DNA of 29,111 nucleotides from the IMG/VR virus record IMGVR_UViG_3300042387_000583, positions 1-29,111 of that record. One strand, given 5' to 3'. Shown here piece after piece: positions 14,168-20,888 of this stretch (position 1 is the first letter of the stretch; every line of letters starts with the position of its first letter). Below the pieces are notes generated by a model, which did no database searches, had not been told where the DNA came from, and saw only the letters and a program-made list of their open reading frames with translations. The translations under genes were made by a program, and so were the position numbers. Origin of the DNA: a virus.

Positions 14168-14466
14168 TATTTTATTTTTCTTTGTACAATATTTGAAATA
14201 TCTTTTGCTGGAACAAATTTAGCTGTAGGTCCGCCATGAAGATGAACACCACTTACTCCTTTATTAGTACCAGGAGTTGCTCTGGTAAATGTTCCTAAAA
14301 ATGTATCTGATGCTGTTGCTTTTGGATTATCAGAAGTTTTCCATGCGGAAACTCCCCAATCTGGGTGACCATGCATCCAAGTATTTTGCATACCTTCAAC
14401 TGCAGAGGTTGGTGATGTTCCAGACTTAGTGTTCCATTTAGAAAACTGACCGTCTGTAGGATTCAA
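14167..14466 (-). CDS. Gly/Thr/Trp-rich small protein of unknown function
   Basis: A 99-residue protein rich in Gly, Thr, Ser, Pro and Trp, with few predicted helices. Short pieces such as WMHGHPDWGVSAW, TFLGTFTRATPG and GVHLHGGPTAKFVPA suggest a small beta or extended structure. It has three His in two short clusters and no Cys. Its ATG lies directly next to the stop of the gene before it. It may be a minor virion protein, but that is a guess from composition only. Confidence 0.55.
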   Translation of the reverse strand: MNPTDGQFSKWNTKSGTSPTSAVEGMQNTWMHGHPDWGVSAWKTSDNPKATASDTFLGTFTRATPGTNKGVSGVHLHGGPTAKFVPAKDISNIVQRKIK

Positions 14467-14467
14467 A

Positions 14468-14674
14468 CTAAGCTCCTGGGTTTACTTTTGCTGTTTCTTC
14501 TGAATTAATAAATCCGTAGTTCATGTATGGGTGTAAACCTGCACGGTTTTGTACAACCTTTTGGTCACCCATGCCTGCGGCTACAGTTGTGTTTGGACGG
14601 CGCTTACGGTATTTACCATCTGTTGCACCTTCGTTTAATTCTGCGTTTTCTGAACGTACTTTACGAACGGTCAT
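14468..14674 (-). CDS. Small basic protein of unknown function
   Basis: A 68-residue basic protein starting MTVRKVRSEN, with an Arg/Lys cluster KYRKRRPN (about 22-29) and a Gly/Asn-rich second half (HPYMNYGFINSEE). It has no Cys and no membrane segment. Its start overlaps the end of the zinc-ribbon gene upstream by 14 bases, so the two frames are both probably read. No family recognised. Confidence 0.55.
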   Translation of the reverse strand: MTVRKVRSENAELNEGATDGKYRKRRPNTTVAAGMGDQKVVQNRAGLHPYMNYGFINSEETAKVNPGA

Positions 14675-14900
14675 TAGTCATCCTACCTTTTACTAGTTTT
14701 GCCTTACTGTGCCTTGAACAGGAAGGGCAAAGTTCATTAAGCAATGATTGATATGGGTCAAGGGTATAACCACAATCCTTGCAGTGCTTAGAACCATTAT
14801 ATTTGGTTTTTAACTCTTGTTGGGTGCTGAAGCGTACGTCAGTTCCACCAACCGTACCTTCTCCGGTTGAGTCTGTGAATAATCCTGGGTCTTGTGTCAT
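14661..14900 (-). CDS. Small zinc-ribbon protein
   Basis: A 79-residue protein. A clear zinc ribbon lies in the second half: CKDC (about 40-43) and CPSC (about 58-61), separated by 14 residues. The N-terminal 35 residues are Gly/Thr-rich and probably flexible, and the C-terminus is basic. Its ATG overlaps the stop of the gene before (TAATG). It could bind DNA, RNA or a protein; the ribbon alone does not decide. Confidence 0.65.
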   Translation of the reverse strand: MTQDPGLFTDSTGEGTVGGTDVRFSTQQELKTKYNGSKHCKDCGYTLDPYQSLLNELCPSCSRHSKAKLVKGRMTNDRS

Positions 14901-15073
14901 TAAGTGTGCTTCTCCTCATACCAATCTGAGTACTCAGAAGGCGTATGTTTGTTCATATCGCTAGGAGGCTTTGGGTTAAAATCTTTGCCTGTTACTCTTT
15001 TGGCGGTTTTGTAATTAAACACATCATCACTGTTACTTTGTCCAACTTTAAAGTCTTTGTTATTACGTCCCAT
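14900..15073 (-). CDS. Small charged protein of unknown function
   Basis: A 57-residue protein found by following the TAATG overlap at 14898-14902. It begins MGRNNKDFKVGQ and ends DWYEEKHT. It is rich in Lys, Asp, Asn and Pro, with no hydrophobic core segment, so it is probably disordered or a short peptide partner. It starts one base before the stop of the 116-residue gene upstream (CAT at 15071-15073), fitting the tight packing of this cluster. No function proposed. Confidence 0.5.
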   Translation of the reverse strand: MGRNNKDFKVGQSNSDDVFNYKTAKRVTGKDFNPKPPSDMNKHTPSEYSDWYEEKHT

Positions 15074-15424
15074 TTATATACTTTTTCCTAACGTATTTCG
15101 GCTTGTAGATTCTTGGGTAGTTGGTTCGCCTGAGAAATCTTTACGTTGAACGCTTCTGCCTGTCAACTCCACAATATCCTTTATGCCTACTTCTGTTGTG
15201 ACATACCCATACTTATCTGGGAATAGTTCAATCTGAGGTAAGTTTGGACGAACATATTCTTGCACTTCTTCACTAGTCATTGACCCAACAGCAATTGCTT
15301 GTGTCATTAAACGTTCTTGATTGCTTGCAAAAGGTCCAATATAAGCTTGAGGTGGGAACGCTGCTTCTTCTGGAGTTATCCAAGGTTTACGGGAATAAAC
15401 ACCGTCTGCATATTTACCTGCCAC
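15074..15424 (-). CDS. Protein of unknown function
   Basis: A 116-residue protein. The N-terminal 30 residues are aromatic and proline-rich (KPWITPEEAAFPPQAYIGPF). A helical region follows (NQERLMTQAIAVGSMTSEEVQEYV, about 35-58), then a beta-type stretch and a Ser/Thr-rich tail. The pattern could suit a small structural or scaffold-associated protein, but nothing identifies it. Its ATG lies directly after the stop of the 177-residue gene upstream. Confidence 0.6.
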   Translation of the reverse strand: MAGKYADGVYSRKPWITPEEAAFPPQAYIGPFASNQERLMTQAIAVGSMTSEEVQEYVRPNLPQIELFPDKYGYVTTEVGIKDIVELTGRSVQRKDFSGEPTTQESTSRNTLGKSI

Positions 15425-15958
15425 TTATTGCCATTGAGGTCTCATACGTGCAAATTGGTCTACACGTCGTTGATTAATTTCAGCAGGAGATGTGCTCTTA
15501 ATATTAGCTTTACCATCATTAACTAAATGTGGAGTAGGAACAATAGTTGTTGCTTCTGTGTTACGTTTAGCACGCATAACGTTTCCGTCTTTAACTGCTT
15601 TCATTTGTCTTTTAATTCCGCGGTCTGCTTCTAACCCACCTGGATAATAATAATCTGATGGGTCAATTCTTTCACCACGATGAACGCCACGTTGATACGA
15701 GCGTTGTCCGACGCGACTCTTGAGCGAGTCCATAACTTTATCAGATGTACTTGAAGGACGTCCTCTGTCATCGCGTCGGGAACGAATAGTGCCTAAGTAA
15801 CCATCTGGGTACTCTGCTTGTGGTTCACGACCTACGCCGATGCGTAGAAAATCAAGCTCAGAACGAGCAACAGGAACACCACCGCCACCGTAATTAGTGT
15901 ATGTACCAGAAAGTCCCGAGGCGCCGAGACTTTGTATATTTTGATGGTTACCAGGCAT
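15425..15958 (-). CDS. Arg/Gly/Tyr-rich protein of unknown function
   Basis: A 177-residue, strongly basic protein rich in Gly, Arg, Ser and Tyr, probably largely disordered. Notable pieces: SGTYTNYGGGGVPVARSE (about 17-34), repeated RSRRDDRGRPSS-type basic segments (58-72), and SDYYYPGGLEADRG. The composition resembles nucleic-acid-binding or virion-internal proteins, but this is composition only. It is the first gene of the orphan cluster after the phosphoesterase gene, from which it is separated by 26 bases. Confidence 0.6.
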   Translation of the reverse strand: MPGNHQNIQSLGASGLSGTYTNYGGGGVPVARSELDFLRIGVGREPQAEYPDGYLGTIRSRRDDRGRPSSTSDKVMDSLKSRVGQRSYQRGVHRGERIDPSDYYYPGGLEADRGIKRQMKAVKDGNVMRAKRNTEATTIVPTPHLVNDGKANIKSTSPAEINQRRVDQFARMRPQWQ

Positions 15959-15984
15959 AAAACAAGTTTATGCCTATTTAATTA

Positions 15985-16995
15985 CTACTTAGCCCTAAAC
16001 TCTTGGCCTGAATAAATAGCCCAACCATCCATGATGTGAACTGGTTCAATACTGAACTCACCTGTGGTTTTATACCAAACTAGGCCCATACCTTGTTGCC
16101 AATTTTCCCATTGTTGTACTGGTTTCTCATCCATATTGATTCCACCTTTATAAGACGGAACTGCCCCATCTATACGACATAGGCATCCTGGACTAAACCC
16201 ACCGTTTTGCTTTGGACCGTTCATTGTTGAATGTGTTTTATAAGCCAATTCAAATCTATGTGAATGACCAAACAGTGTTGTAACGTGTGGGTTTGCATTT
16301 ATATATTTATATGCAGTAGAACCATTGCTTTGAGCTTTAGTTCCGTGAATGGCTATTAAATTTTCATTTAAATAAATATGACCTGCTGGATACCCACCTG
16401 CGTATTCAACTCTTAGTTCATCAAAAGCTAAAAGATGAGGCATGCTAATAACTGGAAATTCATCATCATTTACTCTGCGAACATTTCTTGCTGCTGGTGC
16501 TTTATCTCTTAAATATCGTTCCATACGGCAATCATGGTTACCTTCTAAGTAAACAATTCTTGCGTGTGGAGAAGCTGCTCTTTGACCTGCAAAAAAAGCA
16601 TGACCTGCGCGTAAGCTTTCATTTACAGAATTTTGCATTGATTCTTCTTGCATATATTTACCAAAATTAGGTAGGTCTAATGTGTCACCTAAATTAATAA
16701 TATCGTCTACGCCATATTCTTCTTCTAATACAGCTGTAATTTGTAAAGCTACATCTATAGCTTTTGTATCGTGAAACGGGTCTAACTCTCCGTCATTAAA
16801 TTTACGAAATCCTATTTGAGCGTCTGGAAGAAGTACTGCTAACTTCCAATCTCCATCTTTTTTATTTTTTTGTTTTACTGGCTTTGATAATTTTGCTGCT
16901 GTTACGCGAGTTAAATCAACACCATCTTCTACTGGTGATTCTAATTGAGCTTTAATTACTGAAAATAAATCATCTAAATCTTTTGTTACTGACAT
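15985..16995 (-). CDS. Calcineurin-like metallophosphoesterase
   Basis: A 336-residue metallophosphoesterase. Motifs in order: PDAQIG (57-62), where Gln60 replaces the usual His of DxH; LGDTLD (102-107); EGNHDCR (151-157); IHG (216-218); and GHSH (243-246). Together these form the two-metal active site of the calcineurin-like family. The Gln substitution is found in some phage relatives and may change metal use. The first 50 residues are a Lys-rich extension. Substrate unknown: candidates are DNA ends, cyclic nucleotides or modified nucleotides. The start overlaps the stop of the HTH-like gene upstream by 10 bases. Confidence 0.88.
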   Translation of the reverse strand: MSVTKDLDDLFSVIKAQLESPVEDGVDLTRVTAAKLSKPVKQKNKKDGDWKLAVLLPDAQIGFRKFNDGELDPFHDTKAIDVALQITAVLEEEYGVDDIINLGDTLDLPNFGKYMQEESMQNSVNESLRAGHAFFAGQRAASPHARIVYLEGNHDCRMERYLRDKAPAARNVRRVNDDEFPVISMPHLLAFDELRVEYAGGYPAGHIYLNENLIAIHGTKAQSNGSTAYKYINANPHVTTLFGHSHRFELAYKTHSTMNGPKQNGGFSPGCLCRIDGAVPSYKGGINMDEKPVQQWENWQQGMGLVWYKTTGEFSIEPVHIMDGWAIYSGQEFRAK

Positions 16996-17216
16996 TTACA
17001 TTGACCTCCGATATGCATCCTAAATATGGTTACTTTGAATGGCAATTCCGCTGCTTTATTCATCACTTTAAATAACGTGTGTAAATTTACATCTTTTTTA
17101 GTTCTTGCTTGTTCTAGTAATTCTTGTACGCCTGGCGTTTGTTGGTTAATCCATCTGTTAACAACGCAACCTTCTGTTGGTGCGTTTACGAAATCTTTTA
17201 ATACTTGTTCTAACAT
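16986..17216 (-). CDS. Small HTH-like protein with C-terminal CxC
   Basis: A 76-residue protein. It resembles a widespread actinophage family of about 70-90 residues: a Cys before an RW pair (CVVNRWI, about 17-23), a helix in ELLEQARTK, a second helix reading HTLFKVMNKA, a third around FKVTIFRMH, and a terminal CKC. These are usually annotated as HTH DNA-binding proteins. It is the first gene after the strong terminator at 17292-17327 and so probably has its own promoter; a palindrome in its upstream region could be an autoregulatory operator. Family placement is from pattern memory. Confidence 0.6.
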   Translation of the reverse strand: MLEQVLKDFVNAPTEGCVVNRWINQQTPGVQELLEQARTKKDVNLHTLFKVMNKAAELPFKVTIFRMHIGGQCKCQ

Positions 17217-17229
17217 ATTGTGCCTCTCC

Positions 17230-17268
17230 CATGGTTCGCCATGTAGTTTTAAATCTTATCACAAGATT
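17230..17268 (-). promoter_or_regulatory. Possible promoter/operator region of the HTH-like gene
   Basis: AATCTT-ATCAC-AAGATT (17252-17268) is a 6-bp-arm palindrome. Read leftward it contains TAAGAT, a weak -10. Next to the gene, CATGG-TTCG-CCATG (17230-17243) forms a 5-bp hairpin just before the ribosome binding site GGGAGAGG. No good -35 was found at 17 bases; TTGCAT lies farther upstream. Confidence 0.3.
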
Positions 17269-17291
17269 ACACCAATGTTATTTAGTATGCA

Positions 17292-17327
17292 AATAAGAAA
17301 ACCCCGCGAGTTTTGCTCGCGGGGTTT
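17292..17327 (-). terminator. Strong terminator, leftward
   Basis: AAACCCCGCGAG (17299-17310) pairs perfectly with CTCGCGGGGTTT (17316-17327) over 12 bp around TTTTG. Read leftward a T-rich tract (TTTTCTTATTTG) follows. It ends the leftward transcript that carries the genes from 17375 upward; it could also work rightward. Confidence 0.88.
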
Positions 17328-17374
17328 AAACAGGGATGCCAGGCAGGTGGCAGATGCCCTATATATTCAATTAA

Positions 17375-17710
17375 TTATTCGGTCATACCAGCGTTGAAGT
17401 TGGGACGAGAACGATTAACTGCTGAAGGAATAATGCGACCATTGCCTTGTGTATAACCAGCTTCTGGGCTTGTTCCTTTTGGCATCTTAACACTTACACC
17501 GTAACGTGCTCCTGAACGTTCACGTAGTTTATTAGTACGTGAAGGCTTTGGTTGCTTATATGGGTCTGTTCCACCCTTAGCGTTACCAGTTTTTTTCATA
17601 AGTTTTGTATGTTTTGACGGAGTAGCAGCTTTTGCAGCACCTTTTGAACCTACGTTGCCCATAGTTTCAAAATCACTAGCTTTAGCTGACTTCGATACGA
17701 AATCTTCCAT
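17375..17710 (-). CDS. Small basic protein of unknown function
   Basis: A 111-residue, strongly basic protein rich in Lys, Gly, Ser, Thr and Pro, with no Cys and little predicted structure. Lys-rich pieces such as KHTKLMKKTGNAKGG and RTNKLRERSG would suit DNA, RNA or virion binding. It is the last gene before the strong terminator. It shares composition, but no clear homology, with the proteins at 13658 and 15425. The ATG has GAAGG about 7 bases upstream. Confidence 0.6.
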   Translation of the reverse strand: MEDFVSKSAKASDFETMGNVGSKGAAKAATPSKHTKLMKKTGNAKGGTDPYKQPKPSRTNKLRERSGARYGVSVKMPKGTSPEAGYTQGNGRIIPSAVNRSRPNFNAGMTE

Positions 17711-17778
17711 TTACTACCTTCTCTTGGCCTAAGAGTTACTATTAACTACGGTAGTGCTTTATTGATTTTTACAAATGC

Positions 17779-18060
17779 TTAACTAGCAATAATTGAAAAT
17801 ACAATTGCAGAAATCTGTCCATCGTGGCTTTCAATTGACGCAAAACCAGGAACACAGACAAGGTCTAGTCCTCTTGGGGCTGCGTACCCACGGGCTATTG
17901 CAATGGCTTTAACGGCTTGATTTACGGCTCCTGCGCCTACAGCACGGACTTTACAGGTACGATTTTCATAGATACTGTGGGCTATTGCTGAGGCTACCGC
18001 TTGAGGGTTACTGCCGCTAGATACGCGCAGTATTTGTTCTTCTTTTTGTTCTTCAGACAT
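17779..18060 (-). CDS. spoVS: SpoVS-like protein
   Basis: A 93-residue protein closely resembling stage V sporulation protein S. The signature VRAVGAGAVNQAVKAIAIARGYAAP (about 38-62) matches SpoVS IQAIGAGALNQAVKAVAIARGFVAP, and the N-terminal LRVSSGSNPQAVASAIA matches its LKVSAKSSPNSVAGALA. SpoVS proteins are small Alba-like folds that probably bind nucleic acid; in Bacillus they affect late sporulation and septation. This phage's likely hosts do not make endospores, so the role is more likely in nucleic-acid binding or regulation. The first 8 residues are acidic. It sits among small genes upstream of the strong terminator. Confidence 0.88.
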   Translation of the reverse strand: MSEEQKEEQILRVSSGSNPQAVASAIAHSIYENRTCKVRAVGAGAVNQAVKAIAIARGYAAPRGLDLVCVPGFASIESHDGQISAIVFSIIAS

Positions 18061-18104
18061 ATTGTTCCTTTAAGTGTTCCGGGTCTTAAAAGTATGTCAA
18101 AGAA

Positions 18105-18224
18105 TTACTTTTTAATGGGGCTAAGCGGGCAGGTGTGTTTATCCCTTAAATTTTCATATTCTACAAGGCTATTTGCTTCTATTTTGCATCCACAAGGCAA
18201 AGTAGAAGTAATACGAACTGACAC
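18105..18224 (-). CDS. Very small Cys-containing protein
   Basis: A 39-residue protein with a GTG start whose G is shared with the stop of the next gene upstream (TAGTG). The sequence has LPCGCK (about 9-14) and HTCP (30-33), giving three Cys and one His: the CGC...HxCP pattern seen in many tiny phage zinc proteins. The overlap and the metal pattern are the evidence for a real gene; no function proposed. Confidence 0.5.
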   Translation of the reverse strand: MSVRITSTLPCGCKIEANSLVEYENLRDKHTCPLSPIKK

Positions 18225-18463
18225 TAATCCTCCTCTCCATCTATAGGAGTTGGGGCAGTGGCTTTGCTACCACAGAATGTACACTCCATGTCTAAAAAGT
18301 ACATTGAAATACCATCTCCATCAAACATGCAATTTACTTTAAATACAGTTGAACCGCAAACGCATACTGAAGTTGGGGTACCTCTTAAATCCATAGCGTT
18401 TTTGTAATCTGGGACTACTTCGCTAATTGGAATTGAGTTTAGTTTTTCTTCGTTATTTCCCAT
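18224..18463 (-). CDS. Small zinc-ribbon protein
   Basis: A 79-residue acidic protein with CVCGS (about 33-37) and CTFCGS (about 61-66), a classic zinc ribbon of two CxC/CxxC knuckles, with a beta-type stretch between. The surrounding residues are acidic. Start and stop overlap its neighbours (25 bases with the gene upstream and TAGTG with the gene downstream), as in a coupled operon. Function unknown. Confidence 0.65.
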   Translation of the reverse strand: MGNNEEKLNSIPISEVVPDYKNAMDLRGTPTSVCVCGSTVFKVNCMFDGDGISMYFLDMECTFCGSKATAPTPIDGEED

Positions 18464-18657
18464 GGTATCGATTCTATTGTATATAGAAAGCTATCTGATG
18501 CTATAGAAGCAGCTACAGCTAGGTCCTCTACGTGGTATTTATGGTCTTCCGTTGGGTGGAATCTATTTACTGAAGCCGCAACAGTTCTTGTAAAAAACTG
18601 TACAAACTCTTCTACTGTCATATATGGGCTAAATATTAGTTTTACTTTTTTATCCAT
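18439..18657 (-). CDS. Small protein of unknown function
   Basis: A 72-residue protein. It starts with VKLIFSPYMTVEEFVQFF, a strand and helix, followed by an Ala/Ser-rich helix EDLAVAASIASDSFL (about 44-58). It has no Cys. Its start overlaps the end of the RuvC-like gene by eight bases. No family recognised. Confidence 0.6.
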   Translation of the reverse strand: MDKKVKLIFSPYMTVEEFVQFFTRTVAASVNRFHPTEDHKYHVEDLAVAASIASDSFLYTIESIPWEITKKN

Positions 18658-19216
18658 TTTGTTTCTCCCTGTATTTTGGGTCCTTTAAGTTACCTTGTAT
18701 AGATTTTTCATAATCTACCGTTGCGTATCCAGAAGCTATACGAGCTAATGAGTAAGAATCGGCAGCATTGTCATCTGTTAATTCTACGCCCCACTTCTTA
18801 AACACTGCAAGTAGCATCTGGCTTTTCTTTACATCTTTTCCTTTTCCTGCTACATATTTCTTTAATGTAGTAGGAGGAATAATAAGTGGGAACATTCCAT
18901 TATCAAATAAAACTAATTTAACAATAGCTCCCAACTCACCTAACATATGGGACATTTGAGAACCATAGGCGTAACCTTCTATAGCTGCGTCTAGCACTTT
19001 GTTTTTATCTGTAGTAACGCTATTTAAAGACTCAACAATAAACTCAGCAACGGCTACTAACCTAGTAATTCCCCCTCCCTCAAATTTTTTAACTACCGTT
19101 TTGTATTTTGTAGGGTCTTCTTTGGATATGTAGGTAATAGAAAATCCACCATAAGATTGGTCTATACCCATATAAACTGAATGACCCGAAGGTATTCCTG
19201 GGCCGTATGTTTTCAT
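18650..19216 (-). CDS. ruvC: RuvC-like Holliday-junction resolvase
   Basis: A 188-residue RNase H-fold nuclease of the RuvC group that would cut recombination or replication junctions. Acidic residues fit the family: Asp19 in MGIDQS, Glu80 in AIEGYA, and Asp149/Asp153 in DDNAADSYSLA near the C-terminus. PPTTLKKYVAGKG (about 114-126) matches the conserved region before the last acidic motif. It lies in a recombination cluster with a Cas4-like nuclease, a RecA-like protein and another PD-(D/E)XK protein. The ATG overlaps the preceding stop (TAATG). Confidence 0.88.
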   Translation of the reverse strand: MKTYGPGIPSGHSVYMGIDQSYGGFSITYISKEDPTKYKTVVKKFEGGGITRLVAVAEFIVESLNSVTTDKNKVLDAAIEGYAYGSQMSHMLGELGAIVKLVLFDNGMFPLIIPPTTLKKYVAGKGKDVKKSQMLLAVFKKWGVELTDDNAADSYSLARIASGYATVDYEKSIQGNLKDPKYREKQNG

Positions 19217-19716
19217 TAGAGGTTAAAGCTCTTCTTTCTTGTTTTGTATGAATCTCCAGCAGTGCGTCTAGTCAACTCTCTGCTTATTAAAGCTAAATCT
19301 TTATTAACGTTGTCATACATCATTGATACTAATTTTGTATAACTTGTACGTTTCATATGTTCAGCTTCTATTTCAACTATCTTTGGGTCTGTGGCTACCT
19401 TTAGCCTAGCTACCGTTATCTTTTCCGCATTACTTCCGGTTGTTAAAGATAGGGTAAGCAATCCCACCTCATAATCTAACTGTTTTTTTGTATTTAATTC
19501 ATCAATTTCTGCACACGCTAGTTGAGTATTGATGAAAGCTAGATAAGAGGTTAAATGTGTAAATAACTCCATCAGTTCTTCTTCACCTAAACTTGTTACA
19601 TCTGATGGAACTCTGGGGGTATCAATAAAAGTTTCTCTTTCTATTAAAAACCCTTGAGATTTAAGGGAATCTAAAGTTGTTGAACTCTCTTCAGATACTA
19701 ATTTAGTTAGTGACAT
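19216..19716 (-). CDS. Helical protein of unknown function in the recombination cluster
   Basis: 166 residues from the ATG at 19716 (MSLTKLV), which has AAGGAG seven bases upstream; the ATG at 19746 would place that site inside the gene. It is largely alpha-helical with a likely coiled coil (about 45-155), acidic in the middle and basic at the C-terminus. It lies between the Cas4-like and RuvC-like genes and overlaps the former by 14 bases. I recall similar proteins in the same place in other actinophages, which would suggest a recombination accessory, but no activity is known. Confidence 0.6.
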   Translation of the reverse strand: MSLTKLVSEESSTTLDSLKSQGFLIERETFIDTPRVPSDVTSLGEEELMELFTHLTSYLAFINTQLACAEIDELNTKKQLDYEVGLLTLSLTTGSNAEKITVARLKVATDPKIVEIEAEHMKRTSYTKLVSMMYDNVNKDLALISRELTRRTAGDSYKTRKKSFNL

Positions 19717-20578
19717 ACTCGAACTCCTTACATTGTTTACATCCATCTATCCCTTTTAAATTACAAATAGGTGGAGTTTTGGTATCAACAGCAGTCACAA
19801 TCATTTGAGCTGCGTCTAGTAACTCTGTAATACCAAAATCACTTTTAGGTATAATAAACTCTTTTACCTCTTGATTTAATTTAGACTCATAAATAATAAC
19901 TGCTTCTTGAGGAGCATCTTCCATACCAATTAATTCCATAAGTTTCATATATAACTGGGCTTGTCTTTGATGGCTATAAAAAGGGGCAGTCATGGATTTC
20001 CAAATTTTCTCAAAATCCCCGTCGTATTTTACTAACAAGTCGGGGTCTTCCCATCTAACAGTTCCAATTCCTAACGATTTAATTTCTAATAGTAATGGGT
20101 CCCCAAATCCAACTAACCAACCATCGGAATGGCCACTAATTTTTAAAGGTTCGTAAGATAATGAAACTTCTCTATAAGTAAAAGGTCCAACACACTGTTC
20201 TTTTGCCTGACTATGTAATCCCCAAAAAAGTTCATTGCAATGACTACAAAGCCATGAACCAATAATTTTATCCATATCTTTAAACCACTCTTGCCACTTA
20301 GCATGTATTCTGTGGCCTTCTTCAAACATTAGTTCTCGTTTTAAGGGAGACCTAAAAGAAGAATCAGCTGGTGTATATCCTTGCAATTTATAATAAGAAG
20401 TTCTATGACACCAAAAGGGTTTAACCATATCTGATGGATGAAGTACATCTTGTCTTCTATCAGTATTCTGTGGTTTAGATAATAAATATCTTTCTATTGA
20501 GTTAATTACTCTTGTATCTTTTTTACCCACGTCGATGAACTGCTTTAGTGCTTTTGACGGTTTGTACTTTGTTGTCAT
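19703..20578 (-). CDS. Cas4-like PD-(D/E)XK exonuclease
   Basis: A 291-residue nuclease. PD-(D/E)XK elements: GHRIH (88-92), SGHSDGW with Asp152, LEIKS with Glu165 and Lys167, and HQRQAQLYM (203-211). One N-terminal Cys57 and three C-terminal Cys (272, 280, 283) fit the 4Fe-4S cluster of Cas4/AddB-like enzymes. A separate CSHC...H...C knuckle (111-129) looks like a zinc insertion. Phage proteins of this type act as recombination exonucleases that process DNA ends for a RecA-like partner, which is nearby; there is no CRISPR system here. It overlaps the WhiB gene upstream by 56 bases. Confidence 0.85.
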   Translation of the reverse strand: MTTKYKPSKALKQFIDVGKKDTRVINSIERYLLSKPQNTDRRQDVLHPSDMVKPFWCHRTSYYKLQGYTPADSSFRSPLKRELMFEEGHRIHAKWQEWFKDMDKIIGSWLCSHCNELFWGLHSQAKEQCVGPFTYREVSLSYEPLKISGHSDGWLVGFGDPLLLEIKSLGIGTVRWEDPDLLVKYDGDFEKIWKSMTAPFYSHQRQAQLYMKLMELIGMEDAPQEAVIIYESKLNQEVKEFIIPKSDFGITELLDAAQMIVTAVDTKTPPICNLKGIDGCKQCKEFEYVTN

Positions 20579-20888
20579 TTTCTTTTACCCACTCTTCTAA
20601 CGTTTTACCATTACGTATGGCTTTACGTTTAAGAGCGTTCCTCTCCCTATGACTGAGCCCGCCCCAGATACCGTGCTGTTCGTCCATACTATCTGCATAT
20701 AACAAACATGCAATACGCACAGGGCATTCTGGTGCACCATCTTTACCAAAGCAAACAGCTTTTGCTTTATCTGCAATTTTTTTATATTTAGTCTTGTCTC
20801 TTGGGGGATACCATAATTCGGTGTCAAGCCCGCGACATTTGGCTTTATAACGCCAATCATTTACTTCGTTGCCTTCGTACAAGAACAC
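20523..20888 (-). CDS. whiB: WhiB-family iron-sulphur regulator
   Basis: A 121-residue WhiB-like protein, confined to actinobacteria and their phages. Counting from the GTG, the four cluster Cys are 18, 46, 55 and 61, then HGIWGG (72-77), the family's G[VI]WGG turn, and a basic C-terminal tail (87-121) for DNA binding. The spacing C-x8-C-x5-C differs from the usual C-x2-C-x5-C: FGKDGAPE replaces two residues. The start may be TTG at 20882, since AGGAG lies 5 bases before it and touches the GTG at 20888. Phage WhiB proteins can repress host WhiB-regulated division and exclusion genes; here the target is unknown. Confidence 0.92.
   Translation of the reverse strand: MFLYEGNEVNDWRYKAKCRGLDTELWYPPRDKTKYKKIADKAKAVCFGKDGAPECPVRIACLLYADSMDEQHGIWGGLSHRERNALKRKAIRNGKTLEEWVKENDNKVQTVKSTKAVHRRG

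Noticed and set aside
19703-20578. The Cas4-like protein as a sign of a CRISPR system
   Set aside because: No repeat-spacer array and no Cas1 or Cas2 are visible. The position beside RecA and RuvC fits a phage recombination exonuclease.
20597-20860. An 87-codon leftward frame within the WhiB gene beginning at an ATG next to the TAA of the nuclease gene
   Set aside because: It looks like a TAA-ATG junction, but the overlapping frame encodes WhiB with all four Cys and HGIWGG. The alternative has no known family.
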